A stretch of 64,000 nt of DNA from Myxocyprinus asiaticus (taxonomy: Eukaryota; Chordata; Actinopteri; Cypriniformes; Catostomidae), in NCBI RefSeq assembly GCF_019703515.2, contig NC_059363.1:2330317-2394316 (forward strand). The letters are read 5' to 3'. The notes under the pieces were generated by a model. The model saw only the letters and a list, made by a program, of their open reading frames with translations, did no database searches and had not been told where the DNA came from. The position numbers were made by a program, and so were the translations under genes. Of the stretch, positions 47,881 through 62,917 are shown piece after piece. Within the stretch, counting starts at the first letter, position 1. Each line of letters begins with the position of its first letter.

Positions 47881-48578
47881 GATGCCACAACTGTGGGACA
47901 GTTGTCATTTTTTTAAATGGAAAGAAATCATTTTCACACAATAAATATTGAAATGGTTTCTGTTTATTTCACTCTTTGTTAAGATGGTCATAGTTTTAAA
48001 CGTAATAATTTGTGTTTGTATAATGGATTGTCATAGTTTAATACTGTATGGAAGTCTGGGACAGGGGTAAAACAGTCAAATCTATAAATAAAAGAACAAA
48101 AAATAAATGATGAACAACTGGTAAACATTTTCCAATTCAGTTTTAATATGACCATCCTAAAATAAAAATGATAATAATGATAATAAATACAAATATTTGT
48201 TTTAATACAAATCAACTCATTGAACATGAAAGTGCCCAAAGTTGAAGAAATAACCATATTTTTATAGATTTTTTTTTTTCGCCCAAAAATTGCCCAAAAT
48301 TTGTGCAAAACATTCCTTTTGTGTTCCACTGAAGAGAGAAAGTCATAAAGGGTTGAAACAACATGAGTGTGAGTAAATGATGATGGAATGTAGATTTTTG
48401 GGCAAAGCATTCCTAAGCTAAGTTGCTAAATGTTCATGAGAGAAAATTCTTTAGCTACTTTTAAGACTTTTAGAGATTGTGCTATTGCATCACTTTAATG
48501 CTGAGATTTTAATGATACTAACCAATTCATGAAGTTCAAGAGTGCATGGAGAACTGATTAAAGTAAACGAATACTTAC

Positions 48579-48667
48579 CGCCTCTATACCCATGACTCTT
48601 ATCTGGTCAGTCCTCTTCTCACAGATGGATAAGACATTTTTGGGAGCAGACAGAGCATCTACAATGG
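48579..48667 (-). pseudogene. plcb4: PLCB4 pseudogene exon 6
   Basis: Acceptor CTTTCATTTCAG before 48667 and donor GCG|GTAAGT after 48579; 89 nt, open. Reads IVDALSAPKNVLSICEKRTD then QIRVMGIEA, matching [20 protein letters not shown]. Splice sites are excellent. This exon alone would pass as functional. Confidence 0.9.
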
Positions 48668-49092
48668 CTGAAATGAAAGATTTCACAGTAGAAAAATACC
48701 AGAGGACTAAAACTTTTGACGAAATTTTATGATCTTCAAGTTATAATGTATTTTCTGACCAGCTGACGGCTAGTTTGCGCTGGCATATTTTTTACTAAAA
48801 AAATATTTTATACAAATTAATTACTAAACACAGTCCAATAACTTTTAGCTTTTAAACTTTTTTCTTTATGATTTTAATTATATCATTTGGACAACCTTCA
48901 CTGTGTCTATATTGAAAAGAGACATCAATTATTCTTGTAGTCCAAAGGCTTCATGAATGACAAACATTTCATATGTCATTTCTTGATTGGATCTACTATT
49001 TCTTTGGCTTGTTTTCATAACGGTGCTGCTCACTAACTTGGCTTCACACAACGACCTTATTTGCCAAGCAGATGATGTTAACGTTTTCTAAC

Positions 49093-49286
49093 CTCTGAAG
49101 CCGTCGGGCACATATGTTTTGAAGATGATATTGCAGAAGACAGTGGCGAGAGACAGAGGTTTGTTGTACTCATTTCGTAGGGAAACCCGACTGCAGTCCA
49201 TTCAGCGGGAGTATTCTCTGTCGAATCAGCTTACTGTTGTCAGCGTACACTGCCACTCGCAGCATGGCCAGGTCTGGAAGAAGTAC
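49093..49286 (-). pseudogene. plcb4: PLCB4 pseudogene exon 5 (C2 domain), 11-nt deletion
   Basis: Acceptor ATCCCACAG before 49286 and donor AGAG|GTTAGA after 49093. The frame reads [18 protein letters not shown], then [13 protein letters not shown], and there loses 11 nt (the YRHI codons), so translation hits TGA at 49170-49172. The shifted frame resumes [20 protein letters not shown] and FKTYVPDGF. Gly in LIGQR and in DGFGD are Arg here. Length 194 nt, 205 expected. Confidence 0.9.
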
Positions 49287-49468
49287 CTGTGGGATCAACT
49301 GAGGCATTTTGAGTTCACAGGAGAAGTATCAAAAACAAGCACACAACAAGATAGATGGTGACCTGGAATGTAAATGCTCAATAATAAACTTGAAAGATGT
49401 CACTAACATTTCATTCATAACATTTCATGTTGTTCCAAAGCTTTATGCTGTGGTTGTTGTTGTTGTTG

Positions 49469-49472
<4 letters not shown>

Positions 49473-49543
<71 letters not shown>
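49473..49543. repeat. (TG)n microsatellite
   Basis: About 35 perfect TG units in a PLCB4 intron. Confidence 0.97.
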
Positions 49544-49546
<3 letters not shown>

Positions 49547-50309
49547 ACATTTTAAAGAATCTTTACGCAGCTCTTTTCCATACAATGATGGTTCCTGGTG
49601 ACCGCAACAGTTCAGCTGCAAAAAAGGACAAAAAACACCAGAGGATTTTGAGTGAATATTGACTTAAATTTGGGTCTGTTCCTCACACAAAGTCATATGC
49701 ACTACTTTTATGCTACTTATCATGGGCTATTTTGTATTTTTACAGTTTTTGTTTACCTTTTTGGAGTTTGACAGCTGTGGTCACTGTATGTTTTTGTTAA
49801 AAGGAAAAGAGCGCTGTACAGAAAACTTACTTCAAAAAATTATTATTTTGTGCACCGCTGAATAAATACCAGCATGAAGGTTTGGAACGCCATTAAGGGT
49901 GAGTAAACAATGACAAAATTCTCCTTTTTATGTTGCTTTATCTGTATCCCTTCAGGTTTTGCAGTTATACATTACCTTTTAAAAAGACTTTACATTCAGA
50001 TCTTGCTATAAAGGCAGTGTGGATAATTGGACTATACTGTTCGAGGTTTTCATAAAGGTGATCTCTATAGTAACTACTCCATTTAGCTCATTTAGATAGA
50101 TATAATTAACATTCACTATATAGTTTCATGTCTTATACGTTCTGGATAATGATGGGAAAATTTGATATTATTCCATTGGTATTTTGAGCTACAAAACAAT
50201 TAAGGGCATTTAGAATCAGAACCTCAGCGCTGTGGTAAAAAGAACTTGCGTACTGATATAACACATTAACTGCATAAAAACATGTTGGCACAGTCTTTAC
50301 AATGGTTAC

Positions 50310-50474
50310 CTTTCTGAAGACATATGGTTCTCCATTGTACACCGGATTCAGTCCATTGTTCATCACCATTCTCTTGTGAAACTCTTTATGAATCGTGTCC
50401 GTGGGAAGTCCATAGATGTCCACCTCCACATATGTACCTATCTTCTTATCAGACAAAAACTGACCCGAAATCAC
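50310..50474 (-). pseudogene. plcb4: PLCB4 pseudogene exon 4 (start of C2 domain)
   Basis: Acceptor TTTGTTGTTCAG before 50474 and donor AAAG|GTAACC after 50310; 165 nt, 55 open codons: [55 protein letters not shown]. Compared with PLCB4 the two Arg of TIRKEFR are both His, again CpG-like changes, and a Glu in NEEP is Gly. Confidence 0.92.
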
Positions 50475-50606
50475 CTGAACAACAAATATCTGAGTCAATT
50501 TGAGAGCATTTGTTAAAATTAACTAACAGGGATAAATAAATTACTTAGTAGACGCATGTTTGTTAAAAAGATTATTTTTCACTGAGTGAACCTTTTGCTC
50601 CATTTA

Positions 50607-50740
50607 AAGGAATAGTTCACACAAAAATGAACAATCCCTCATGACCAAACCCGACTTTCTATCATCTGTGGAACACAAAAGGAGATGTAAGGCAGAATTT
50701 TAGCCTTAGTCACCATTCACTTTCATTGAATGGAAAAAAA
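50607..50740 (+). repeat. Partial AAAGGGATAGTTCACCC-family copy
   Basis: Starts AAAGGAATAGTTCACACAAA and contains CTATCATCTGTGGAACACAA; the inverted right end is missing. Confidence 0.6.
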
Positions 50741-50779
50741 AAGAATAGTATTAACATTCTTACAAATTTCCCTCTTGTG

Positions 50780-51150
50780 TTCCACAGAAGTATTGAGCCC
50801 CTTAGAGGAATGCAAGGGAATTTATTTTCTGAAAAAACTTTTGCATTCCCTCACAATTATTTTTGCGTTCCCTCGCAATAAGTTTGCATTCCTTCAAAAT
50901 AAGTTTTGTGTTCCCTCACAATAACTTTTGTGTTCCCTCGAAATTACTTTTACATTCTCTCAAAGAGTTTTGTGTTTCCTCACAATAGTTTAATCTCTTT
51001 CACAAGGACTTGTGTGTTTCCTCACAATATCTTTTGCATTCCCCCAAAATAAATACGTTTTACTTTCCATCACAATAAATTTTGTGTTCCCTTGCAATAA
51101 CTTTTGTGTTCCCTTGCTATCATTTTTGAGTTCTCTTTAAATAACTTTTG
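50780..51150 (+). repeat. Degenerate TTCCCTCGCAATA tandem array, second copy
   Basis: More than ten imperfect units of about 25-30 bp (GCGTTCCCTCGCAATAAGTT, TGTGTTCCCTCACAATAACT). It is the longer of the two arrays; the LINE 3' end lies directly beside it. Confidence 0.8.
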
Positions 51151-51328
51151 TGTTCTACATTTACATTTATTCATTTGGTAGACGCTTTTATCCAAAGCAA
51201 CTTACAAAAGAGGAACATATTAAGGAGACAGTGGTACAAAAAGTGCCATATTACAAAGTATCACTAGCATCAGAATATTATTCAAAACAGATTAAAGTGC
51301 AACAAGGAAATGTTTTTTTTTTTTTTTT

Positions 51329-53022
51329 TTAATGACTGGTTAAGTGCTCATGGAAAAGATGTGTTTTTAGCTGTTTTTTGAAGACAGAAAGTGAGTCAGC
51401 TTCACGGATGGAGTTGGGAAGGTCGTTCCACCAACGTGGTATGATGAAGCCGAAAGTCCGGGAAAGTGTTTTGGTGCCTCTTTGTGTTGGTACAACAAGG
51501 CGACATTCCTTAGCCGACCGCAGGCTTCTAATGGGCGCATAGCTCTGCAGAAACGATTTTAGGTATGCTGGAGCAGACCCAGTGACTGTTATGTATGCCA
51601 GCATCAGAGCCTTGAACTTGATACGTACATCAATTGGCAGCCAGTAACGTGCTCTTTTTGGTTCATTAAAGACCAGTCATGCTGCTGCATTCTGGATCAT
51701 TTGCAGGGGTCTAACTGCACATGCAGGGAGGCCTGCAATGAGAGCGTTACAGTAGTCCAGTCTAGATATGACAAGTGACTGGACAAGAATTTGTGTGGCA
51801 TGTTCAGAGAGGAAGGGTCTAATCTTCCTGATATTGTAGAGCGTAAATCTACATGATCTTGCGGTCTTTGAGATGTGGTCGTTGAAATTTCATTTGTTAT
51901 CGATGGTTACCCCTAGATTTCTGACCATTTTGGAAGGCATTACTGTAGTTGCACCCAGCTGCACAGTGATGTTGTGTTCAACAGCAGGGTTGGCTGGAAA
52001 GACAAGGAGTTCAGTCTTGGCTGGGTTAAGTTGCAGGTGGTGTTCCTTCATCCAGGGATGTCTGCCAGGCAGGCAGAGATTTGAGCAGTCACTGTGGTGT
52101 CATTGGGCTGGAAAGACAAGAAGAGTTGCTTGTCATCAGCGTAGCAGTGGTAAGAGAAACCATGTGCCTGAATGATGGGTCCCAGTGATGTTGTGTATAT
52201 AGAGAAGAGAAGTGGCCCAAGCACTGAGCCCTGAGGTACCCCAGTAAGTAGCTAATGTGTCTTGGACACCTCACCTCTCCAGGCTACCTCGAAGGACCTA
52301 CCTGAGAGATTGGAATTAAACCAGTCAAGCACAGTTCCTGTGATGCCCAGCAAAGAGAGGGCGGAGAGTAAGACCTGATGGTTGACTGTGTCGAAGGCTG
52401 CATAAAGGTCCAAGTAGAATCAGGACGGATGATCTGGATTCAGCTTTTGCCTGTCTCAGCGACTCAGTGACAGACAGTGTCCACTTTTGAAGCCTGACTG
52501 ATTGTCATCCAGCAGCTTGTTCTGTAAGAGATAGGTGGAGATTTGATTGAAAACTCCCTTTTCAAGTGTTTTTGCCATGAATGGGATGAGAGAGACTGGT
52601 CCGTAGTGTTCTATTTGTGTGGGGTTAAGTGCGGGTTTCTTCAGCAGCAGGGTTACTCGAGCCTGCTTAAATGTAGTGGGAAAAGTGCCTGTAAGTAGAG
52701 ATGTGTTAATTATGTGAGTGAGTGCAGGTAAGATGGATGGAGAGATGGCCTGGAGAAGGTGAGAAGGAATGGGGTCAAGGGAACAGGTGGTGGGGTGGTT
52801 TGAGTGGAGGAGTTTAGAGACCTCAGAGTCAGTCAGAGGAGAGAACATAGAGACAGAGGAGTTGCATACAGGAGACGGGTGTTTGACAGGATGAGGTGCT
52901 GAGAATGTATTGTTGATGGTTGTAACCTTATTAGTAAAAAATGTAGCGAAGACATCTGCTGTCAGTGATGTGTCAGGCAGTGAAGGGGGAGGACAGAGAA
53001 GTGTGTTGAATGTTCTAAACAA
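51329..53022 (-). pseudogene. LINE reverse transcriptase, frameshifted
   Basis: The first piece (53022-52456) reads PTTCSLDPIPSHLLQAISPS, KQARVTLLLKKPALNPTQIE, HYGPVSLIPFMAKTLEKGVF and NKLLDDNQSGFKSGH, the N-terminal fingers of an L2-clade reverse transcriptase. It breaks after FKSGH. Further down, near 52.13 kb, [15 protein letters not shown] holds the YADD catalytic pair. The tail at 51604-51329 reads SLRSAKECRLVVPTQRGTKT and WWNDLPNSIREADSLSVFKK. Confidence 0.88.
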
Positions 53023-53123
53023 GCTGCGAGTGTCTGTGGTGCTGTTGCTCTTGTTCTGGTAGTAGGAAGTTTTTGCAGATTTAACGTTATCTGAAAAAAA
53101 TGCAAGCAGAGACTGATACTTAC

Positions 53124-54197
53124 CTAGATCTGCTGGATCTTTAGATTTCCGCCATCTCCGCTCAGCTGCCCTGAGGTCAGTTCACGAAGGACGTCAGAGA
53201 ACCAGGGGCTGGGTGGTGTTGTATGTGCTGGCCTTGAGAAGAGAGGACAGATGTTGTCTAGACAGGTTGTTAAAGTAGAGCTTAGTGTGTCTGTGGCAGT
53301 GTTTACATCAAGGGTGGAAAATACATTTAGTGTGGGAAGAGAGGTAGAGACAGCAGTGGAAAGGCGAGAGGGTGAAAGAGAACGGAGGTTACGGCAAAAG
53401 GAAACCAAAGGTGGAGTCTGTTTTAATGTAGATGGGAGAGTCATGTTGAATTGAACAAAGTAGTGATCAGAGACATGTAAAGGAGTAACAAGAATATTTG
53501 AGTTGGTACAGTTACGTGTAAAAATGAGATCCAGCTGGTTGCCCGATCTGTGAGTTGCTGTGGCGCTTAGTCTTTCCAAGTCAAATGAGGCCAGAAGAGC
53601 ATTCAGTTCAGTGGCCTGGGGCTTGTCTTGGTGTATGTTGAAATCACCAAGAACCATAAGTGGCTTTCCATCCTCTGGGAAGGAGGACAGCAGGACATCC
53701 AACTCCTCGAGAAAGTTTGCCAGCTGACCTGGAGGGTGATAAATGACAACAACATGTATTTTTGTGGGTTGCATTGTAGTAATAACATGGAATTCAAAAG
53801 TAGTATTGTTACATAGAGAAGAGTGTGGTGAAAAAGTCCAGTTGTTATGAATGAGCAAACCTGTTCCCCCACCCCTACCGGTGTGTCGAGGGGTGTGAGG
53901 GAAGTTGTTGGAGAGAGCAGCAGGTGTTGCTGTATCCTCTGGATGAATCCATGTTTCTGTCAGTGCCAGGATGCTGAGGGTGGACTGTGTGGCAAAGGCT
54001 TGAATGAAGTCAGCTTTGTTCACAGCTGACTGGCAGTTCCAGAGTCCCACTGAGAAAGAGAGCGGAGCAGGTGCTGAAGTGCAAAGTGGCCGTAGGTTGT
54101 GTGGGTTGCGTTTTGTCTTGCATCTATATCGTGTAAACCATCTGTAACAGATAACAAGGATGTGCTTGAAGGCATATGTTATTCGTGAAGTAGACAT
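53124..54197 (-). pseudogene. LINE endonuclease domain (APE-type)
   Basis: A 357-codon open frame. NCQSAVNKADFIQAF, ALTETWIHPEDTATPAA, GRGGGTGLLIHNNW, LMVLGDFNIHQDKPQ, THRSGNQLDLIFTRNC and HVSDHYFVQF carry the Glu, Asp/Asn and SDH motifs of the apurinic endonuclease that nicks target DNA for LINE insertion. It ends at a frameshift before the reverse transcriptase part. Start chosen at MSTSRITYAF because no earlier in-frame ATG is visible. Confidence 0.88.
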
Positions 54198-54492
54198 GTT
54201 AGTATGTACAAGGAAAATAAGAAAAAAGATACAATTAAAAGATACTTAAGTGCTATTGTGAGTGGTGCCTTGTCGGTGTCCTTGCTCGGTGGACTCGCAC
54301 AGGTAGACTCGCTGGTCTTTACACAAGTAGGTCTTCACACGGGGAGGGCTTTACACGAGGGCTACCACTTCCGCTGCCGTGTCAGCATTCACATCTAATA
54401 TATACACGATGCTAATGAGCCGTACAGTGAAAAAGCAGGACACGCCTTAATGCTACTTAGCACAAAGCTAGTCACGTGGGCAACTGAAACTT

Positions 54493-55197
54493 AAAATGCT
54501 AGTGAATGGAGATTTCTCTTTTGATGCTCCAAAAATCACAGATGGTCAGCATAAACGTCATCCATACGACTCCAGCGGTTAAATTAATGTCTTCTAAAGC
54601 AACACGATCACTTCTGGTACGAAAAAGACCAATATTTAAGTAGTACTTTTAACTATAAACCAACGCTTACGGTTAGCTTCATGAAAAGGTGGAGATCATG
54701 TGGTCTCTCGTGTGACATATTCACGTTGGAATGTTTCGGACTTAATCTCACATTCTCTTCTTGGCTGAGACATCCAGGAGAAGCACACAAATGCACCATT
54801 GTGAGTAAAGAAACAGATAATAACAGATCTAAACCAAAACCAACGAAGCTTCTGTACAGCGTTCCTCCTTCTCACTTTTAAACAGCGCTGCTCTTCCGGG
54901 TGTGTCACACGTGCATCAGTTCTCGTGTGAACATGCCAACACAATACTTATCTTTTCCCCCCCAAAAGTGATTGTGTTGCTTTAGAAGACATTAATTTAA
55001 CCACTGGAGTCATATGGATGACGTTATGCTGACTGTCCTTCAAAAGTCTGATCACCATCCACTTGCATTTTAAGGACCTACTGAGCTGAGATATTTTTCT
55101 ATTTTTCTTCAAATGTGTTCTGGTGAAGAAAGAAAGTCATACACACCTGAGGGTGAGTAAATAATGAGAGAATTTTTTGGGAGAACTATCCCTTTAA
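54493..55197. mobile_element. Hairpin element of the AAAGGGATAGTTCACCC family, copy 3
   Basis: The inner left part (GTGAATGGAGATTTCTCTTT; AACGTCATCCATACGACTCC) and right end (GAGAACTATCCCTTTAA) match the 11.5 kb copy. The left terminus is missing, next to the LINE 5' region. Confidence 0.65.
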
Positions 55198-55245
55198 CAG
55201 CCCACATCTTGAAACAGTACAGCACAGCACCCCATGAGGACACAC

Positions 55246-55348
55246 CTGAACACTGCAGGTATCAGTAATCACTCCATCCAAAGGTGTCTCAGAGAATGGA
55301 TTGGACATCCGATCCGGCTGGCACATAAAATCTGGCTTCAGTAGATAC
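55246..55348 (-). pseudogene. plcb4: PLCB4 pseudogene exon 3, one base short
   Basis: Acceptor ACACTGTCAG before 55348 and donor TCAG|GTGTGT after 55246. Reads [20 protein letters not shown] then [14 protein letters not shown], matching [20 protein letters not shown]. The upstream exon ends with one base of a Gly codon, so this exon should supply two bases before TAT but supplies only one. Splicing would give an immediate stop (ATC TAC TGA). Both Arg of MRRPDR are changed (Cys, Gln). Confidence 0.88.
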
Positions 55349-55733
55349 CTGACAGTGTCCAATTGAAAACCAAACAGTCAACGGGACGCTGGCAGATTTC
55401 CAGTACCCTTTAATATAAGAGCTGTTATTAGCTGCCCCCTTAAAGCAACGAGCCATTTAATCAAGTCCCTCACGTCCCATATTCAATTTACACCACTAAA
55501 CACAATGCTAATGGATATTGCACGGCTTTTCCATGATTAACGTGTTGATTAATATGTTTGAAGTTTTCACTGCGGTGGCGTGACTTGATGAGAGCAAATT
55601 AACACTGACAACTGCAACAGTGTTAATGAAGAAATACGAGAAAAAAAAGTAAAAGACAGTGTGACAATGAATGATTTCTACTGCATCAGATGTCCCAAAA
55701 AATTAAAGTTGTTAATATTTGTATTGACATAAC

Positions 55734-55784
55734 CACATGATCCATCATATTCAAACTTTCCCTGGTTGAGTTGCATTGCCAAAT
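55734..55784 (-). pseudogene. plcb4: PLCB4 pseudogene exon 2
   Basis: Acceptor CCTGTATAG before 55784, donor TGTG|GTTATG after 55734; 51 nt. Reads LAMQLNQGKFEYDGSC, nearly identical to LAMQLNQGKFEYNGSC. No lesion. Confidence 0.9.
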
Positions 55785-56809
55785 CTATACAGGGCACAAC
55801 AAATTGATATTTTAACAGTGTATACAGATTCAAAATACAAACATGATATAAACATTTATTAAAAAGGATATATATTTTTAGAAAGGTATCATTGTATTAC
55901 CATATGATACCATAACTGTACTATGGTACCACCACAGTAAGCCCTTCTAAGCAATCAGCATTCAATATTGCACTCATACTGTTTCAGTTTGGGCGTTCCC
56001 AGGGAATCTATGACTTACAGAGGTGATTTCATTCTCTTTTGCCTGGATTCTCTTTCCTGATTTGCTCTTTTTTTAAAACAGAATATTGTCAGTGTCTGAC
56101 ATCATAACTGACACATCAGATCATCTCCAGCAGACAACAACAGAACAAACCAAAGACTGATCGCTGTGTAAACGTGTGTGTGAGTTTCAGGTGTACATAC
56201 ACTGTCAGAGTGTCTCCACATCACACAAAGTCCTTCAAAAGGTTCCTGTTCAACATTTGAGTTGTATGAAAACACCCAGGTCTTATAAATCACAATGTCA
56301 GAGTGATTCAGATCAGTTTCAGTAGAGCAACCCTTACAAAACCTGTCAAGAACATGTCAGTCATATTTTACCCCAAAGTCAAAAGACAGAAATTATAAAT
56401 ATATTTTGTTTAAAAAAAAAGGAAGCATGTTTATAGGACACTATTTTCCTGCACATTTCCCCCAAACATTTTAATTACTGTGTTGAAAATGGTCATTTTT
56501 ATTACTGTAATCCAAATAAATAAATAAAATAATGAGTATTTATGTTGTAACATACTTACAGTATAATTCTGGTAGTAGTTGTAGTAGTGCCTTTCGGTCA
56601 TAACTCCTGGTTTGAAATTTGCACAGATAAAAAAAATACAATTGTCACCATAGAATTTCTATTGTAAAACAGTGGCAAAATATTAAAACTTGAGTCTTAG
56701 ACATTTCTAATAATATAATCGAGTTGGTCAAAATAAATAAGAAATTTGGGTTGCAGTAATGATAATATAATGAAAATCAGCAAAGCAAAACAAAGAATTG
56801 TAGCCACAA

Positions 56810-58690
56810 GCGGTAATAATTGGGGTCCATGCAGTTTGTAAAGAAGATTTGATCAAACAGATCCGTCTGATGCTGAGGATCCAGCTGTATTGGTTCTAAA
56901 TGTCAACATAGAGCTTAAAAGTTTTACGTTTTTGTTTATTTATATTGCCCCCAGCTTCGGAAATTGACGAAATTTGGTGTAACAGGCCAGTTATATATTG
57001 CCTTCTATCTTCCGAACCACTTCATAAATCGAAAAACACTGAATGTTTTTTTTTTTTTTTTTTTTAGGACAGTCTCTAGATAATTCATAATGCATTTCAT
57101 GCAAATCTGATAAACTGCGTAAGGCGATTTCGAAAAAGTGGAATTTCAGCTAATTTTGTGGTTATTTTTCAAAACAGCATGCTTCACACATCCAGATTAA
57201 CAGCATTAAGTTAAAGAGGGTAAACTTTATCATTCAACTGATCTCTGCGCAAGCATTTAGACACTAATGTACGCTGTGCTTTGTCCATGCACTAAATGAA
57301 TGAGCAGGTCTTCCATATGTTTACTTGAACCGCTCAGGCAATGCAAATTGTAAGACCCATTTTAGGGATGGCCCAGATTAGTCAAGACTAGCAGATTTGT
57401 GATTTATTATCAATTTATTATCCAATGTCCAAATCACTTGGGTGGCAATGCTATAAAATAATGAATAATTAAATAAATAAATAAAAACAAGCAGGGCAGC
57501 GGGCCAAATCAGTCGACAGGCCACTGGGAATTCCCCCGCCGCTCCCGATGGCCAGTCCGGACCTGGTGCAATCTTGAGGCCGTTTCTCACAAAATTTGGT
57601 ATAAAGCTTCTTGAAGACATCCTGCAGGTATATACCAAGTTTCATGACTATCGTCATTCACAAATGTATTTGTTGGCTACTGAATTCTAATTGCCTGTAG
57701 GAAGACATTTTTGTTTATTTGTCTGATTAATATTTTAAGGATATGTTAGCACTTGAATCAAAGAAGATGCATGCCACATGTGAATGTCCTTGATCATGGT
57801 TATGGATTTAGAACAGACTTTTAGTTAGAGCGCCCCTACAGGCATAATTAGGCAAAACTTAGCATGCATCCTCAAAATGTTCTGTTGTCAAAGTATTCCG
57901 AGTTTCATTATGTTTGGACTTTGCATTCAAAAGATATAGGTTGAAGAATGAATTCGAGCCACGCCCAAAATATTATTGCCTTGTATCTTCGAAATTTCAG
58001 TACTGTGCAAAGGTTTTAGGCACTTGTGAAAAATGTTGCATAGTGAGGATGTCTTCAAAATAATGCCATAAATAGTTTTCATTTATCACTTAATGTCATA
58101 CAAAGTCCAGTAAACATAAAAAAATTAAATCAATATTCGGTGTGACCACCTTTGCCTTTAAAACAGCCCCAATTCTCCGAGATACACCTGGACACAGTTT
58201 TTCTTGGTTGTTGGCAGATAGGATGTTCCAAGCTTCATGGAGAATTCGCCACAGTTCTTCTATCTATTTAGGCTGTCTCAATTGCTTCTGTCTCTTCTCG
58301 TACTCCCAGACTGACTCAATATTCAGTGGGGGGCTTTGTGGGGACCATGACATCTGTTTGCAGGGCTCCCTGTTCTTCTATTCTATTCTATTCTATTTGC
58401 AAAAGTAATGTTTGGGAGTCTAACATTTATATTTCCTATTGACACACTAAAGCTGAAGATATAAATAACCATCTTAAGACAAATGTTTTTGTGAAACATC
58501 TTATGTGTCTAACACTTTTGCACAGTACTGTATCTGACAAATTAAAATTTGTTGAACAAATTTTGGTCAGGAGAGTCCTTAGTTGATGTATGCCAAATTT
58601 TGTGCGAATCGGACAAATGGCCAAGAATAAGCTCAAATAAGTAGGTTTTTCAGAAAATAAAAAATGGTGGAAAATATAGCTACAGTGATA
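56810..58690 (-). repeat. Dispersed cyprinid-type repeat, inverted partner of 4.74-6.26 kb
   Basis: When inverted it shows the same phrases as the 4.7 kb copy (GAAAAACCTACTT; GGCCATTTGTCCGATT). It is interrupted by a small Tc1-type element at about 58.0-58.5 kb. Lies in the intron between PLCB4 exons 1 and 2. Confidence 0.55.
57998..58530. mobile_element. Tc1-type non-autonomous element
   Basis: Ends CAGTACTGTGCAAAGGTTTT and ACACTTTTGCACAGTACTG are inverted repeats; TA follows the right end. Inside, GTGTGACCACCTTTGCC and CAATTCTCCGAGATACACC resemble the 5' region of a Tc1-type transposase element, but there is no long frame. Confidence 0.65.
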
Positions 58691-59019
58691 TATATTTTGT
58701 TTGTCTTGACTCAAGGAATCAGAAGAAAATAAAAAAAAACAAAAAAACATTTTGATTCTAGCCTTCCTGCCTTAACCCTTAATTTTAAAATTGCAAAACA
58801 ACTCATTTTACAAATGTGAAAAGTCTGGATGCAGCACAGTAATGAAGTTAAATGCATAATTATCATGAAAATAATGTTGCAATGGAGAAACTCTTCATTT
58901 AGGCTCTATTTTCCCTATGCAATATATAAATTCTTACTTTTCCTTTTTTCTGTCTTTTTAGGGTGCTATATTACACAGACTTGTTTTCGTGAGATTCACC
59001 TGGTAAAACGACTGTATTA

Positions 59020-62100
<3,081 letters not shown>

Positions 62101-62137
62101 CGAGGGCTTAAATACATGAACATGCATGACAATGACA

Positions 62138-62600
62138 CCCAATCAACAGACATAACTAATGATCAAAAACCAATGATGAGACAGAACTGTAAACAAGATA
62201 ACAAGACTAATAAACTTTAACCAGTGAATCTTGGAAAACACAGGGGACCAGACGGGGCTGGAGACCATGGTGGGACCGGTGGAAGACCTGGAGACCGGCA
62301 TGGCTCAGGAAACCAAGGAGGAGCCGGTGGTGGGTCTGGTGAGGCAAGACGTGGAACGTGGCCTGGCGAGGCAGGACGTGGAGGCAGAGACCCAGGGGGT
62401 ACAGAGGTGGTGGCCGTGGTGACTTGACGTGGCTACATGGCATGATGTGGTAGACGTGGCAACATGGCATGACGTGGCAGATGTGGCAACATGGCATGAC
62501 GAGGTAGGAATGACAACCAATCAACAGACAGAACTAATGAACAAAAACCAATGATGAGACAGAACTGTAAACAAGATAACAAGACTAATAAACTTAAACC
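62138..62600. repeat. GC-rich segment between two about 80-bp direct repeats
   Basis: CAATCAACAGACATAACTAA to AACAAGACTAATAAACTTT at about 62138-62219 is nearly repeated at about 62518-62598. The 300 bp between is GC-rich, with GGAGACCGGCATGGCTCAGG and several copies of a roughly 20-bp unit (GACGTGGCAACATGGCAT). The Gly-rich reading frames in it are composition effects. Confidence 0.6.
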
Positions 62601-62639
62601 AAAGAAAAGACAAGACTGCTAACAAGAAGAGCTGTGCAA

Positions 62640-62800
62640 TGGTTCATTTTTAGGTTTTCATGGTTTTACCCATAAAATACCGCAGTTAAACCATGGTTAA
62701 TTTCTTGTGAGGGAACCCAAAATAATTGCAAGGGAATGCAAAAATATAACCATTTCAGTCCTCTAAAGAGCTCCGTAGAACATTGATTGTAATTTTAGTA
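62640..62800 (-). repeat. Fragment related to the TTCCCTCGCAATA arrays
   Basis: TGTGAGGGAACCCAAAATAA, GCAAGGGAATGCAAAAATA and CTCTAAAGAGCTCCGTAG are the complement of the unit and its flank at 38.6 and 50.8 kb. Confidence 0.5.
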
Positions 62801-62917
62801 CCACAAAAATTCCACAATTTGAAGAAACAAACACAAAATTTGTGTACAGTAATGCACTTACAACGCAAGTCTATGGGGCAAGCCATCAAACTTGAATGTT
62901 AAAAATCATCACTATAT

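Larger units (their letters stand above)
51158..54400 (-). mobile_element. L2-type LINE, degraded
   Basis: On the - strand, 5' to 3': an apurinic endonuclease domain, a reverse transcriptase domain in several frames, a C-terminal piece, and a 3' end with GTAAGTTGCTTTGGATAAAA-like sequence seen at the tails of many teleost LINEs. Boundaries are approximate. It sits in the intron between PLCB4 pseudogene exons 3 and 4, in the same orientation as the gene. Multiple frameshifts make it inactive. Confidence 0.88.

Noticed and set aside
47988..48410. 140-codon frame on the - strand
   Set aside because: AT-rich, Phe/Ile/Tyr-heavy, no domain, partly in a hairpin-family fragment.
49309..49662. 117-codon frame with VCVCVC run
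   Set aside because: Antisense to PLCB4 exon 5 and across the (TG)n tract; no domain.
62224..62427. Gly-rich collagen-like frame
   Set aside because: Results from GC-rich purine-biased sequence; overlapping frames on both strands are equally open.
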